Origin: Flammulina velutipes | Lineage: Eukaryota; Basidiomycota; Agaricomycetes; Agaricales; Physalacriaceae | DNA: 64,000 nucleotides | Assembly (NCBI GenBank): GCA_011800155.1 | Contig: CM022377.1 | Coordinates: 1,302,001-1,366,000 of the forward strand | Reading direction: 5' to 3' | Part shown: positions 11,137 through 24,606 of the stretch, piece after piece | How positions within the stretch are numbered: the stretch's first letter is position 1 | How the letters are laid out: the number at the start of each line of letters is the position of its first letter | Notes under the pieces: generated by a model | What the model was told of the DNA's origin: nothing | What the model saw: only the letters and a program-made list of their open reading frames with translations | Database searches by the model: none | Translations under genes and position numbers: made by a program

Positions 11137-14100
11137 ATGAGCTCAGGAAATGACTCAGAAGACGAACTTAGGTGTGCTGGATGCAGCAAGCGCTATATCA
11201 AGAAAGCAGAACTCAATTTCCATACCATGCACTGCAAGGACTATACCCACTACATGCAGTCCTTCGAGAAGACATCGACTCGTATCGGGCGATCTGCGGC
11301 CCAGATTGCGAAGAGCTTTCAAGACCGTCGAAAGCGCAAGGCCGCCGCAGAGCCAGAATCCTCTTCGGACTCAACTTCAAGTTCTGAGTCTGACCGTGAC
11401 AGTGGACCCTCAACACATTTACAGGCTAGTGACCATCCCTCGAGCACAAACGATGATTATGCCGACGAGTCGCAGCACCTGTACGAGGAGGATGATATTG
11501 TACGACACCATCCAATCACTTGTTTAATGATATACTTATACACCCGATTATAGTCCATGCAAGCTGCATCTGAGCCCGATGACACGTTGGTGGATCTCGT
11601 CCAAGAACGCTCTGCCAGTGAGCCTGCTGGCACTTCGCCGGTGCCACTGTCCCCCAACCTGTCGGACAACGCTTCGAATATCTCAGATGACGGGATTAAC
11701 AGACCTGCGCCTTGGCGAAATGTTGCCCCGCAATCTCCTCTGGGTGATGAACTCCCGGAAGGCCCCACCGCGCTTGAAGAGGAAGAGCAGGAGGTGGATG
11801 ACGATGACGACGACGCACCCGCCACCATACCCTCGCGCGTGCAAGATCATGAGCGCACCAATCTCCGTATTCGCATAACCCTCAAAGTCAAGACCGCTGC
11901 CAATCGATTTGGCCTTTCGCGTATCTATGCACGCCGCCCAACTGCCGTCCCCGACCTCAACCTCCCCTCCAGTCAACTGAATAATCAGAAACTACCTCGT
12001 CGAAAACCACGCAAGATACGTGATATCATCTGGCCGTTCCCGAATGTATCTGCCTTCATGTTTGGGCATTGGAGACGAAGCGGAAGTAACCAGAAAAGTG
12101 ACGCGGAATGCAAGAAGCTGCAAGATATCATCACCAATCCCTCCTTTCGAGCTAGTGACATTCAAGGGATCAATTTCGCGGCTCTGGATGAACAGATCAC
12201 ACACGCTGAAGCCAACCCAGATGCTGCCAATCCGTGGCAAGGTTCAGGATGGAGGACAAGTTCGGTATCCATAGCCATACCGCGTGGGAGGAAGAAGACG
12301 AAGGAGATGAAGAAGAAGCTTAAGGAGGCTGACCGCCGTCGCAAGCGGTTGCGGAGACTTGGTGGCGACGGCGACGACGGCGACGATGAAAGTGACGAGC
12401 TTGTGGGTCCGCTTACCTATGTGGTCAACAATGTTCATTCCCGCTCCCTCACTCACATCGTTACATCCTGGGCCACCGATCCTGATTCAAAAACCTATCA
12501 TTGGCATGGATTTGCTGAACACTGGCAACCACCTGGAAATCGTCCTATTGAACGTGTTTACTCCGACATCACGAACTCGCCTGCTTTCGTCGAAACTGAA
12601 AAGGACTTAAATGCGTCGCCTCCAGAACCAGGCTGTGACCTTCCGCGTGCGATCATGGCTGCAATGGTTTGGTCTGATTCAACTCATCTCGCTCAGTTCG
12701 GGGATGCAAAGCTATGGCCCTTCTACTTTCTACCTGGGAACCAGATCAAGTATATTAGATGTCATCCCAGCGCACGATGCGCTGCACATGGAGCTTTTGC
12801 ACCTTCAGTGAGTACAAATTTAATCTTGGTGTCTTCTTTTACTTATTGGTGTACAGCTTGGGCCAGATTTCGACGATTTCCTCATGCGACATGGTATCAA
12901 GAATACACCACAACTCAAAGCACATTGCCGACGCGAGCTATTTCACGCTGTATGGAGATTGTTATTAGATGACGACTTTCTCCATGCCTATCACCACGGC
13001 ATTGTCGTACTCTGCGCAGATGGTATCAGACGCCGTCTCTATCCCCGTTTTTTTACATATTCGGCGGACTATCCTGAGAAGTCAGTTTATCATATATACT
13101 TTTGAGCGTCTCAATTTGCTGATCTCTGGCAACCTAGGGTATTAATCGCAACAATCCGTGATATGGGTACTTGTCCGTGCCCTCAATGTGTTACACCGAA
13201 AGACAAGATTCGGAACATGGGTTCAAAGGCAGACACACGCGCACATTCAACTCTGGCAAGAAAAGATAATGATGAGCGCAGACTGAAGGTTGAAAGGGCA
13301 CGCGACTTCATCTACAAACATGGATACTCCGTGAACAGTGACCGTGTGGAGGAGCTTTTGAAAGATCAATCTCTTGTGCCTACGATGGTCAGTATCTGTA
13401 AAATGACACGTCTCTTCATACTAATCTTTCGATAGAATGCATTTTCTGATCGGTTGGGAGATTTTCTCGTCGTATTCTTACTACTAGTCGTCGATCTCAT
13501 GCATGAGTTTGAGCTCGGTGTCTGGAAGGCAGTTCTTATTCACCTGATCCGTATCCTGAACACCCTCAAGGAGAATCAAATCAATATCTTCAATGAAAGG
13601 TGAATACTATTAACTATTCAGGATCTTCGTGGTATTAATGTTGTATGATAAAGGTTTCGTCAAGTTTCTCCATTCGGGCGTGATACAATACGTCGTTTTG
13701 GCCATAATGTGTCTGAATTGAAGAAACTGGCAGCGAGGGACTACGAAGACATACTTCAGGTAATTCTATCTAGCATGCTCTACGCACGGAGACTGATCTT
13801 TCACAGTGTGTTATCCCATGCTTGGAGGGATTACTGCCAAACAAAGCCGACGAAGAGTTCCTGATGGATCTCCTTTATGTGATGGCATACTGGCACGGAC
13901 TGGCAAAATTGCGCATGCATACTGACTCCTCCATTGACGAACTGGAACAGGTTACAAGCGCACTCGGCAACTGTCTCCGGCATTTCTCGGATGTTGTGTG
14001 CACTCATTACGAGACTTACGAGACGGACAAGGAACTGGCTGCTCGAAAACGGGCGTACGCTGCGAAAAAGACCCCGGCAACATCAACTAGCGGCAAAAAA

Positions 14101-15501
14101 CCACGGACTTTCAACCTTGAGACGTACAAACTGCATGCACTTGGCCATTATGTTCCAACAATCCGGCGCATGGGTCCAACTGATAGCTACAGTACCCAAT
14201 TGGTAAGTTACTCATTCTCAGATTCATGTCTCTGACCGCCTTTCAGGGTGAGCTAGAGCACCGTCGGGTCAAGCAGCGTTATGAGCGAACCAACCGGCGG
14301 AACTTCATTGCGCAGATGGTCAAAATGGACACCGTTGAGCGCGCACTTGATCAAGTGGAGAAGGAACTTGATTCAATCATCACCTACACCTCTGACTCTG
14401 ATGACGGCAACGACGATGCCAATCGGGAGACAAACGACGACTTACATATGCAATATCATATTGCAAAGGAGGAAAGTAATCGGAATGCTCACTACCTTCG
14501 GGAGTGGCTGCGCCAACATAATGTGGATCCTGCGCTTGAGGTATGTGCGCTACAGAGCTATATCTATTAGACGATGAGTAACATCATTTCAGGGATTTGA
14601 ACACCGTCTCAAAGGTCACATCTTGACGAGGCTTAAGGGCCTTGTTGATATCGGTGACGAGACAGAATACACTGAAACGGAACTTGCGTCAGTTACCCTC
14701 GACAAAGGCGTTATATATTCCCATGCAACACTATCCTTGAACTATACTACCTACGATGTTCGACGTGACCAGGACACCATCAATGTTAACTCGCAGCGCC
14801 GTGATGTCATGCTTCGCTCACGCGAAGTAATGGGTCGTGGTGTACATCCGTACTGGTACGCCCGGATATGTGGTATCTACCACTGCAACGTCTACAGTGG
14901 ATCCCGGAAGGAGCGCTTGGATTTCCTTTTTGTCCGTTGGTTTGGACAAGATGCGGAATGGATCGGAGGACCTCGTTCTCTTCGCCTCGACAAGATAGGT
15001 TTTGTTGCGGATGGTGACATCTCTGGAGCATTCGGATTTCTAGATCCCTCCCAAGTTCTTCGAGCATGTCACCTAGTTCCGGTCTTCGTTGAGGAGAAGA
15101 CTTCAGATCTACTGGATGCCAGATCACAGTATCGCGATGCCATAGAAGGAGACTGGAGGTCTTACTATGTTATGCGGTACGTAATATTATAATGTTTGGA
15201 CATCATGAACTGAAAATATACAAGATTTTCAGATCGCGACATGCTTATGCGCTATTTTGGTTTAGCTGTTGGCCACAAAAATCCTGCTGACTTTCCGGTG
15301 GAGCGGGGAACAATAAGGAAGAACGTTCTAGTGGATAATACCAATAATCCATGGCCTGATACGGGAAAGAAAGAGGTAGAGGAGAACGAAGCACAGCCGG
15401 AGGGTACACAGGTCAGATTAGGAAACGACGACACAGATATTGATTACGATTCTGAGTCGGACTTCGATATTGATAATGATAGTGTACAGTACGACTACTA
15501 A
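11137..15501 (+). CDS. Plavaka transposase (unit 1)
   Basis: This DDE-type transposase excises and reinserts the element. Exon 1 (11137-11499) encodes a zinc-finger-like start (RCAGCSKRYIKKAELNFHTMHC, i.e. C-x2-C...H-x3-C) and a Ser/Asp-rich linker. Exon 2 (11554-12807) carries acidic and basic regions and ends in the first catalytic segment VWSDSTHLAQFGD...WPFYFLPGNQIKYIR. Later exons give HCRRELFHAVWRLLLDD, RRLYPRFFTYSADYPEKV, the CPCPQC finger, the second acidic motif DLMHEFELGVWK, and GELEHRRVKQRY with the likely catalytic Glu. The end has RFSDRDMLMRYFGLAVGHK, obtained with an acceptor at 15224, and a very acidic tail. Every splice join examined was GT-AG and in frame, so the gene appears functional. 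The Asp/Asp/Glu assignment is by alignment with element 2. Confidence 0.88.
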
Positions 15502-15690
15502 TTAAAGGGTTACTATCCATAAAAGAGTAGTACGCGCAATGTTTTCCCAATATAGAAGTTACGCGTCCAAGAAGGTCACGTGTGTCGTGTCGTTGATTTG
15601 CTTGTTGAGATTTGGTGATCTCTCCTTATAACCATCACCTCGCCATGTTGATCTTGCCCATACCCTTGGTCCCCTCCTTCCATTTCAGTC

Positions 15691-17480
15691 ATGCCCTCTA
15701 CTTCTCACCGCTCTAATCACAGATCATCCTCACCCTTCCCGCCTTCATCACCACCACGGTCAAGTTCACCAAGCTCTCTCGGGAAGCATCCCTCAGACGA
15801 CGACTCTGATGAAAGCGAGCAGGAGCCTGACAACGATGCACCACAGCAAAAACCTCGAAAGTATGTGAATCACCATAGTATCAGTTCGTGACTCAGGATA
15901 TTCTGATCACTCCTCTCCAGACATCGCCGCAAAAAGACACGGATGGTTGAACGTCTGGACCCAGCCCTTGCTAAAGATTTGGAGCACCTTGGCAAGGCCG
16001 CTGGCCGTTTCCTTGAAGCCTTTGACCCGTTCGAAGAGATCCTGCGAACTGGCATCACTACAGATCCCAGCCTCCCCGATGACCAGCTCAAACCAAGGTG
16101 CGACAAGCTTGTAACGAGTCAGGTATTGGCACTCACTCTCTTACTTAGGGTCAAGCGTCTTGTGAAGACGTTCGAAAGCCTTATCACTGTCGACAAGAAT
16201 AAGCTTATTCTCAACAATCTTCCCCAAGGTATCGACGATCTGAGCAGGTTAAGCTTGATTGCTACTAGTGTTTGTTGTCCCATTATTACTTCCTCTTACC
16301 TGACCTCATGACTCTATTCCCTCACTAGCTCGAGACCGGCCGTGGGAATGCACGCACGGAAGACATTCAGACACTCAAGACCCACTATCCTCAGTGGAAA
16401 AATGTCTCTGATCTCCCTGCGCCTCTGGCCGACAAGGCAACACGATTTGGCTTCCACAACTATTACACTGGCCGTCGGCTCTGCCCTCCGGATGTTGATT
16501 GGGACAACGAAGAGTAAGTAATCAGTGTATGTCTCATCCAGCTTTATTCATGTTTTCTATTACCAGAGTTCAACGCGCTATCATTGACGGCGACAGGCCC
16601 AAGCCTGATGAGCTACCAAGGTTCATTTGGAAGAACGGCGAATGCAATCCCGAAAATATTCTTGACAATCTCTTGATGGAGGAGGACCTCGTTGTGGTAC
16701 GTTGCTTTCCCTTTCCGCCCGCTTCACTGAATGTCTGTTTTATTGTAGTCTGGCATTGGGTTACTCATTGGCCCTTCCGTCCCAAAGGGAAACGACAACA
16801 AGTCCAGGCGGCAAGGACGTGCATCGCTCGCTGGGATCAAGCACATCAAATTCCCGGTCATCGCCTATATTACTTGTCTGGTATGTATCTGTTGCGAAAC
16901 ACAACACCGTGACATGGCTAAACGACCTACGCAGTATCATTTCCTCATTTCCTCACAGACGTCGTACAGCCCGGAGCTGTCAACGTCTTGGCCGTATCCC
17001 CGTTTCTATCGCGAGCTCCTCAAGATTACAGAGCTCTTCCCCGAGAAAAGAAAGAAGACATTGTTGGATTGGTGGACTCAGTGAGATTACCTTCCGCTTT
17101 CTAGTGTGTTTCTCATTATCTTTAGGCGCGTCTTTGGACACATCGAGGATGAAGACGATGGTGCTACTGGCAAGCAAACATCGACTTCTCAGCCTAAGAA
17201 GCTGTCATTGGCGGAACGTGTGCGACTCGCGGCACAGAAAGAAGCTGAGATCGAGGCGAAAGAGCTGGAGGAGGTTCAGCGTGCGGAAAAGGCTGTGAAG
17301 AAAGCGGCAAAGAAGGCGAAGAAGCAGCAATCTGGTGAGAAGAGAAAGAAAAAGAAGGCTGCAACCAACGACAATGACGACCGGGGCGCTGTTGCCGGTG
17401 ACGATGATAATGTCGATGCCGGGAACGGGGCGGAGGGTGGAGCTGGGCACGGTGATGGTGGCGGCGGCGACGTCCAGTAA
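15691..17480 (+). CDS. DUF6698-type accessory protein (unit 1)
   Basis: This is a second gene of the transposon, transcribed in the same direction 189 bp downstream of the transposase stop. The spliced product has a Ser/Pro-rich and acidic N-terminus and a helical region (LAKDLEHLGKAAGRFLEAF...). The core contains GFHNYYTGRRLCPPDVDW, PRFIWKNGECNPENILDNLL and IKFPVIAYITCLYHFL...YPRFYRELLKI, which matches my memory of DUF6698, a basidiomycete family with no known activity. It ends in a long Lys/Glu/Ala coiled-coil-like and low-complexity tail (about 120 residues from exon 17127 on). Six or more introns. A role as a DNA-binding or transposition helper protein is inference only from its location. 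Confidence 0.7.
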
Positions 17481-17837
17481 CTAGAATTCTTATCAATGCA
17501 TCTCTTTTTGCTCCTTTGCGTCGGTGTGGCATATAAATAAGTGGCAGGTTATTCATTGAGCAAGATCATCTGGTGAAACCCCCAAGCAACATTCAAGGCC
17601 ATTACAGTTGGCAGATAATAGTATGGCTATTCACTGTAAGCGTTACAGGTCTTGCAAATATATACCAGTCAGATATACCCTTCAGTCAGTTGTACATTGA
17701 TGGTCGCACAATTGCAATCACATTGCACTGACTTGCGGTGCCATTGCAGTATCGAGCCAAGGCTGCAGTACCTACAGTCCGTATAATTGATTTTAGACCT
17801 TACAGTACATTGTATACCCCTTGCCGACTAGTAAACA

Positions 17838-17848
17838 TTTTCCTGATG
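17838..17848 (-). repeat. Internal copy of the right terminal repeat at the unit junction
   Basis: TTTTCCTGATG ends unit 1. Unit 2 starts at the very next base with sequence that in unit 1 is internal (11091 onward). The junction therefore coincides to the base with a transposon end. Confidence 0.85.
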
Positions 17849-17894
17849 ATTTCCACAATTTGCAATCACCCACTGTTCCTCTCTGACATCCGCC

Positions 17895-20800
17895 ATGAGC
17901 TCAGGAAATGACTCAGAAGACGAACTTAGGTGTGCTGGATGCAGCAAGCGCTATATCAAGAAAGCAGAACTCAATTTCCATACCATGCACTGCAAGGACT
18001 ATACCCACTACATGCAGTCCTTCGAGAAGACATCGACTCGTATCGGGCGATCTGCGGCCCAGATTGCGAAGAGCTTTCAAGACCGTCGAAAGCGCAAGGC
18101 CGCCGCAGAGCCAGAATCCTCTTCGGACTCAACTTCAAGTTCTGAGTCTGACCGTGACAGTGGACCCTCAACACATTTACAGGCTAGTGACCATCCCTCG
18201 AGCACAAACGATGATTATGCCGACGAGTCGCAGCACCTGTACGAGGAGGATGATATTGTACGACACCATCCAATCACTTGTTTAATGATATACTTATACA
18301 CCCGATTATAGTCCATGCAAGCTGCATCTGAGCCCGATGACACGTTGGTGGATCTCGTCCAAGAACGCTCTGCCAGTGAGCCTGCTGGCACTTCGCCGGT
18401 GCCACTGTCCCCCAACCTGTCGGACAACGCTTCGAATATCTCAGATGACGGGATTAACAGACCTGCGCCTTGGCGAAATGTTGCCCCGCAATCTCCTCTG
18501 GGTGATGAACTCCCGGAAGGCCCCACCGCGCTTGAAGAGGAAGAGCAGGAGGTGGATGACGATGACGACGACGCACCCGCCACCATACCCTCGCGCGTGC
18601 AAGATCATGAGCGCACCAATCTCCGTATTCGCATAACCCTCAAAGTCAAGACCGCTGCCAATCGATTTGGCCTTTCGCGTATCTATGCACGCCGCCCAAC
18701 TGCCGTCCCCGACCTCAACCTCCCCTCCAGTCAACTGAATAATCAGAAACTACCTCGTCGAAAACCACGCAAGATACGTGATATCATCTGGCCGTTCCCG
18801 AATGTATCTGCCTTCATGTTTGGGCATTGGAGACGAAGCGGAAGTAACCAGAAAAGTGACGCGGAATGCAAGAAGCTGCAAGATATCATCACCAATCCCT
18901 CCTTTCGAGCTAGTGACATTCAAGGGATCAATTTCGCGGCTCTGGATGAACAGATCACACACGCTGAAGCCAACCCAGATGCTGCCAATCCGTGGCAAGG
19001 TTCAGGATGGAGGACAAGTTCGGTATCCATAGCCATACCGCGTGGGAGGAAGAAGACGAAGGAGATGAAGAAGAAGCTTAAGGAGGCTGACCGCCGTCGC
19101 AAGCGGTTGCGGAGACTTGGTGGCGACGGCGACGACGGCGACGATGAAAGTGACGAGCTTGTGGGTCCGCTTACCTATGTGGTCAACAATGTTCATTCCC
19201 GCTCCCTCACTCACATCGTTACATCCTGGGCCACCGATCCTGATTCAAAAACCTATCATTGGCATGGATTTGCTGAACACTGGCAACCACCTGGAAATCG
19301 TCCTATTGAACGTGTTTACTCCGACATCACGAACTCGCCTGCTTTCGTCGAAACTGAAAAGGACTTAAATGCGTCGCCTCCAGAACCAGGCTGTGACCTT
19401 CCGCGTGCGATCATGGCTGCAATGGTTTGGTCTGATTCAACTCATCTCGCTCAGTTCGGGGATGCAAAGCTATGGCCCTTCTACTTTCTACCTGGGAACC
19501 AGATCAAGTATATTAGATGTCATCCCAGCGCACGATGCGCTGCACATGGAGCTTTTGCACCTTCAGTGAGTACAAATTTAATCTTGGTGTCTTCTTTTAC
19601 TTATTGGTGTACAGCTTGGGCCAGATTTCGACGATTTCCTCATGCGACATGGTATCAAGAATACACCACAACTCAAAGCACATTGCCGACGCGAGCTATT
19701 TCACGCTGTATGGAGATTGTTATTAGATGACGACTTTCTCCATGCCTATCACCACGGCATTGTCGTACTCTGCGCAGATGGTATCAGACGCCGTCTCTAT
19801 CCCCGTTTTTTTACATATTCGGCGGACTATCCTGAGAAGTCAGTTTATCATATATACTTTTGAGCGTCTCAATTTGCTGATCTCTGGCAACCTAGGGTAT
19901 TAATCGCAACAATCCGTGATATGGGTACTTGTCCGTGCCCTCAATGTGTTACACCGAAAGACAAGATTCGGAACATGGGTTCAAAGGCAGACACACGCGC
20001 ACATTCAACTCTGGCAAGAAAAGATAATGATGAGCGCAGACTGAAGGTTGAAAGGGCACGCGACTTCATCTACAAACATGGATACTCCGTGAACAGTGAC
20101 CGTGTGGAGGAGCTTTTGAAAGATCAATCTCTTGTGCCTACGATGGTCAGTATCTGTAAAATGACACGTCTCTTCATACTAATCTTTCGATAGAATGCAT
20201 TTTCTGATCGGTTGGGAGATTTTCTCGTCGTATTCTTACTACTAGTCGTCGATCTCATGCATGAGTTTGAGCTCGGTGTCTGGAAGGCAGTTCTTATTCA
20301 CCTGATCCGTATCCTGAACACCCTCAAGGAGAATCAAATCAATATCTTCAATGAAAGGTGAATACTATTAACTATTCAGGATCTTCGTGGTATTAATGTT
20401 GTATGATAAAGGTTTCGTCAAGTTTCTCCATTCGGGCGTGATACAATACGTCGTTTTGGCCATAATGTGTCTGAATTGAAGAAACTGGCAGCGAGGGACT
20501 ACGAAGACATACTTCAGGTAATTCTATCTAGCATGCTCTACGCACGGAGACTGATCTTTCACAGTGTGTTATCCCATGCTTGGAGGGATTACTGCCAAAC
20601 AAAGCCGACGAAGAGTTCCTGATGGATCTCCTTTATGTGATGGCATACTGGCACGGACTGGCAAAATTGCGCATGCATACTGACTCCTCCATTGACGAAC
20701 TGGAACAGGTTACAAGCGCACTCGGCAACTGTCTCCGGCATTTCTCGGATGTTGTGTGCACTCATTACGAGACTTACGAGACGGACAAGGAACTGGCTGC

Positions 20801-22259
20801 TCGAAAACGGGCGTACGCTGCGAAAAAGACCCCGGCAACATCAACTAGCGGCAAAAAACCACGGACTTTCAACCTTGAGACGTACAAACTGCATGCACTT
20901 GGCCATTATGTTCCAACAATCCGGCGCATGGGTCCAACTGATAGCTACAGTACCCAATTGGTAAGTTACTCATTCTCAGATTCATGTCTCTGACCGCCTT
21001 TCAGGGTGAGCTAGAGCACCGTCGGGTCAAGCAGCGTTATGAGCGAACCAACCGGCGGAACTTCATTGCGCAGATGGTCAAAATGGACACCGTTGAGCGC
21101 GCACTTGATCAAGTGGAGAAGGAACTTGATTCAATCATCACCTACACCTCTGACTCTGATGACGGCAACGACGATGCCAATCGGGAGACAAACGACGACT
21201 TACATATGCAATATCATATTGCAAAGGAGGAAAGTAATCGGAATGCTCACTACCTTCGGGAGTGGCTGCGCCAACATAATGTGGATCCTGCGCTTGAGGT
21301 ATGTGCGCTACAGAGCTATATCTATTAGACGATGAGTAACATCATTTCAGGGATTTGAACACCGTCTCAAAGGTCACATCTTGACGAGGCTTAAGGGCCT
21401 TGTTGATATCGGTGACGAGACAGAATACACTGAAACGGAACTTGCGTCAGTTACCCTCGACAAAGGCGTTATATATTCCCATGCAACACTATCCTTGAAC
21501 TATACTACCTACGATGTTCGACGTGACCAGGACACCATCAATGTTAACTCGCAGCGCCGTGATGTCATGCTTCGCTCACGCGAAGTAATGGGTCGTGGTG
21601 TACATCCGTACTGGTACGCCCGGATATGTGGTATCTACCACTGCAACGTCTACAGTGGATCCCGGAAGGAGCGCTTGGATTTCCTTTTTGTCCGTTGGTT
21701 TGGACAAGATGCGGAATGGATCGGAGGACCTCGTTCTCTTCGCCTCGACAAGATAGGTTTTGTTGCGGATGGTGACATCTCTGGAGCATTCGGATTTCTA
21801 GATCCCTCCCAAGTTCTTCGAGCATGTCACCTAGTTCCGGTCTTCGTTGAGGAGAAGACTTCAGATCTACTGGATGCCAGATCACAGTATCGCGATGCCA
21901 TAGAAGGAGACTGGAGGTCTTACTATGTTATGCGGTACGTAATATTATAATGTTTGGACATCATGAACTGAAAATATACAAGATTTTCAGATCGCGACAT
22001 GCTTATGCGCTATTTTGGTTTAGCTGTTGGCCACAAAAATCCTGCTGACTTTCCGGTGGAGCGGGGAACAATAAGGAAGAACGTTCTAGTGGATAATACC
22101 AATAATCCATGGCCTGATACGGGAAAGAAAGAGGTAGAGGAGAACGAAGCACAGCCGGAGGGTACACAGGTCAGATTAGGAAACGACGACACAGATATTG
22201 ATTACGATTCTGAGTCGGACTTCGATATTGATAATGATAGTGTACAGTACGACTACTAA
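17895..22259 (+). CDS. Plavaka transposase (unit 2, identical copy)
   Basis: Same exons, zinc finger, catalytic motifs and stop as the copy at 11137, with no difference found. What differs is upstream: only 46 bases of shared leader precede the ATG, and then comes the right subterminal region of unit 1. This gene may have lost its native promoter, or may use sequence in that end region. Confidence 0.88.
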
Positions 22260-22448
22260 TTAAAGGGTTACTATCCATAAAAGAGTAGTACGCGCAATGT
22301 TTTCCCAATATAGAAGTTACGCGTCCAAGAAGGTCACGTGTGTCGTGTCGTTGATTTGCTTGTTGAGATTTGGTGATCTCTCCTTATAACCATCACCTCG
22401 CCATGTTGATCTTGCCCATACCCTTGGTCCCCTCCTTCCATTTCAGTC

Positions 22449-24238
22449 ATGCCCTCTACTTCTCACCGCTCTAATCACAGATCATCCTCACCCTTCCCGC
22501 CTTCATCACCACCACGGTCAAGTTCACCAAGCTCTCTCGGGAAGCATCCCTCAGACGACGACTCTGATGAAAGCGAGCAGGAGCCTGACAACGATGCACC
22601 ACAGCAAAAACCTCGAAAGTATGTGAATCACCATAGTATCAGTTCGTGACTCAGGATATTCTGATCACTCCTCTCCAGACATCGCCGCAAAAAGACACGG
22701 ATGGTTGAACGTCTGGACCCAGCCCTTGCTAAAGATTTGGAGCACCTTGGCAAGGCCGCTGGCCGTTTCCTTGAAGCCTTTGACCCGTTCGAAGAGATCC
22801 TGCGAACTGGCATCACTACAGATCCCAGCCTCCCCGATGACCAGCTCAAACCAAGGTGCGACAAGCTTGTAACGAGTCAGGTATTGGCACTCACTCTCTT
22901 ACTTAGGGTCAAGCGTCTTGTGAAGACGTTCGAAAGCCTTATCACTGTCGACAAGAATAAGCTTATTCTCAACAATCTTCCCCAAGGTATCGACGATCTG
23001 AGCAGGTTAAGCTTGATTGCTACTAGTGTTTGTTGTCCCATTATTACTTCCTCTTACCTGACCTCATGACTCTATTCCCTCACTAGCTCGAGACCGGCCG
23101 TGGGAATGCACGCACGGAAGACATTCAGACACTCAAGACCCACTATCCTCAGTGGAAAAATGTCTCTGATCTCCCTGCGCCTCTGGCCGACAAGGCAACA
23201 CGATTTGGCTTCCACAACTATTACACTGGCCGTCGGCTCTGCCCTCCGGATGTTGATTGGGACAACGAAGAGTAAGTAATCAGTGTATGTCTCATCCAGC
23301 TTTATTCATGTTTTCTATTACCAGAGTTCAACGCGCTATCATTGACGGCGACAGGCCCAAGCCTGATGAGCTACCAAGGTTCATTTGGAAGAACGGCGAA
23401 TGCAATCCCGAAAATATTCTTGACAATCTCTTGATGGAGGAGGACCTCGTTGTGGTACGTTGCTTTCCCTTTCCGCCCGCTTCACTGAATGTCTGTTTTA
23501 TTGTAGTCTGGCATTGGGTTACTCATTGGCCCTTCCGTCCCAAAGGGAAACGACAACAAGTCCAGGCGGCAAGGACGTGCATCGCTCGCTGGGATCAAGC
23601 ACATCAAATTCCCGGTCATCGCCTATATTACTTGTCTGGTATGTATCTGTTGCGAAACACAACACCGTGACATGGCTAAACGACCTACGCAGTATCATTT
23701 CCTCATTTCCTCACAGACGTCGTACAGCCCGGAGCTGTCAACGTCTTGGCCGTATCCCCGTTTCTATCGCGAGCTCCTCAAGATTACAGAGCTCTTCCCC
23801 GAGAAAAGAAAGAAGACATTGTTGGATTGGTGGACTCAGTGAGATTACCTTCCGCTTTCTAGTGTGTTTCTCATTATCTTTAGGCGCGTCTTTGGACACA
23901 TCGAGGATGAAGACGATGGTGCTACTGGCAAGCAAACATCGACTTCTCAGCCTAAGAAGCTGTCATTGGCGGAACGTGTGCGACTCGCGGCACAGAAAGA
24001 AGCTGAGATCGAGGCGAAAGAGCTGGAGGAGGTTCAGCGTGCGGAAAAGGCTGTGAAGAAAGCGGCAAAGAAGGCGAAGAAGCAGCAATCTGGTGAGAAG
24101 AGAAAGAAAAAGAAGGCTGCAACCAACGACAATGACGACCGGGGCGCTGTTGCCGGTGACGATGATAATGTCGATGCCGGGAACGGGGCGGAGGGTGGAG
24201 CTGGGCACGGTGATGGTGGCGGCGGCGACGTCCAGTAA
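22449..24238 (+). CDS. DUF6698-type accessory protein (unit 2, identical copy)
   Basis: Identical to the gene at 15691-17480 in sequence, exon structure and distance from the transposase. Its upstream region is intact, so both accessory genes should be equally expressible. Confidence 0.7.
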
Positions 24239-24595
24239 CTAGAATTCTTATCAATGCATCTCTTTTTGCTCCTTTGCGTCGGTGTGGCATATAAATAAGT
24301 GGCAGGTTATTCATTGAGCAAGATCATCTGGTGAAACCCCCAAGCAACATTCAAGGCCATTACAGTTGGCAGATAATAGTATGGCTATTCACTGTAAGCG
24401 TTACAGGTCTTGCAAATATATACCAGTCAGATATACCCTTCAGTCAGTTGTACATTGATGGTCGCACAATTGCAATCACATTGCACTGACTTGCGGTGCC
24501 ATTGCAGTATCGAGCCAAGGCTGCAGTACCTACAGTCCGTATAATTGATTTTAGACCTTACAGTACATTGTATACCCCTTGCCGACTAGTAAACA

Positions 24596-24606
24596 TTTTC
24601 CTGATG
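24596..24606 (-). repeat. Right terminal inverted repeat of element 1
   Basis: TTTTCCTGATG is the exact complement of 10517-10527 and is followed by GT (24607-24608), matching the GT before the left repeat. Confidence 0.75.

Larger units (their letters stand above)
11091..17848 (+). repeat. Tandem unit 1 of element 1 (6,758 bp)
   Basis: Every base block and every open frame compared between this unit and 17849-24606 is the same at an offset of 6,758. Identity begins at 11090/11091, 46 bases before the transposase ATG, and ends at the right terminal repeat (17848). Confidence 0.9.
10517..24606 (+). mobile_element. Plavaka-type DNA transposon with internal tandem duplication (element 1)
   Basis: The element has an 11-bp terminal inverted repeat CATCAGGAAAA (10517-10527 and its complement at 24596-24606), flanked by GT on both sides as a 2-bp target duplication. 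The ends are supported by element 2 and the short element at 25027, which share the CATCAG terminus and 2-bp duplications. After a 574-bp left subterminal region come two identical 6,758-bp units, each with a transposase and a DUF6698 gene in the same orientation. A single-unit version would be 7,332 bp (10517-17848). The right subterminal region contains short motifs (ACTGTA, AATGGC, GTCAG) that recur in the left one, as expected for transposase binding sites. Both coding units look intact. Confidence 0.8.
17849..24606 (+). repeat. Tandem unit 2 of element 1 (6,758 bp)
   Basis: Identical to 11091-17848. It lacks the 574-bp left subterminal region, so its transposase is preceded only by the right end of unit 1. 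Confidence 0.9.

Noticed and set aside
11683..12456. Longer - strand frames inside the transposase genes
   Set aside because: They are antisense shadows of the G/C-rich Asp/Lys-coding regions and have no domain signature or splice support.
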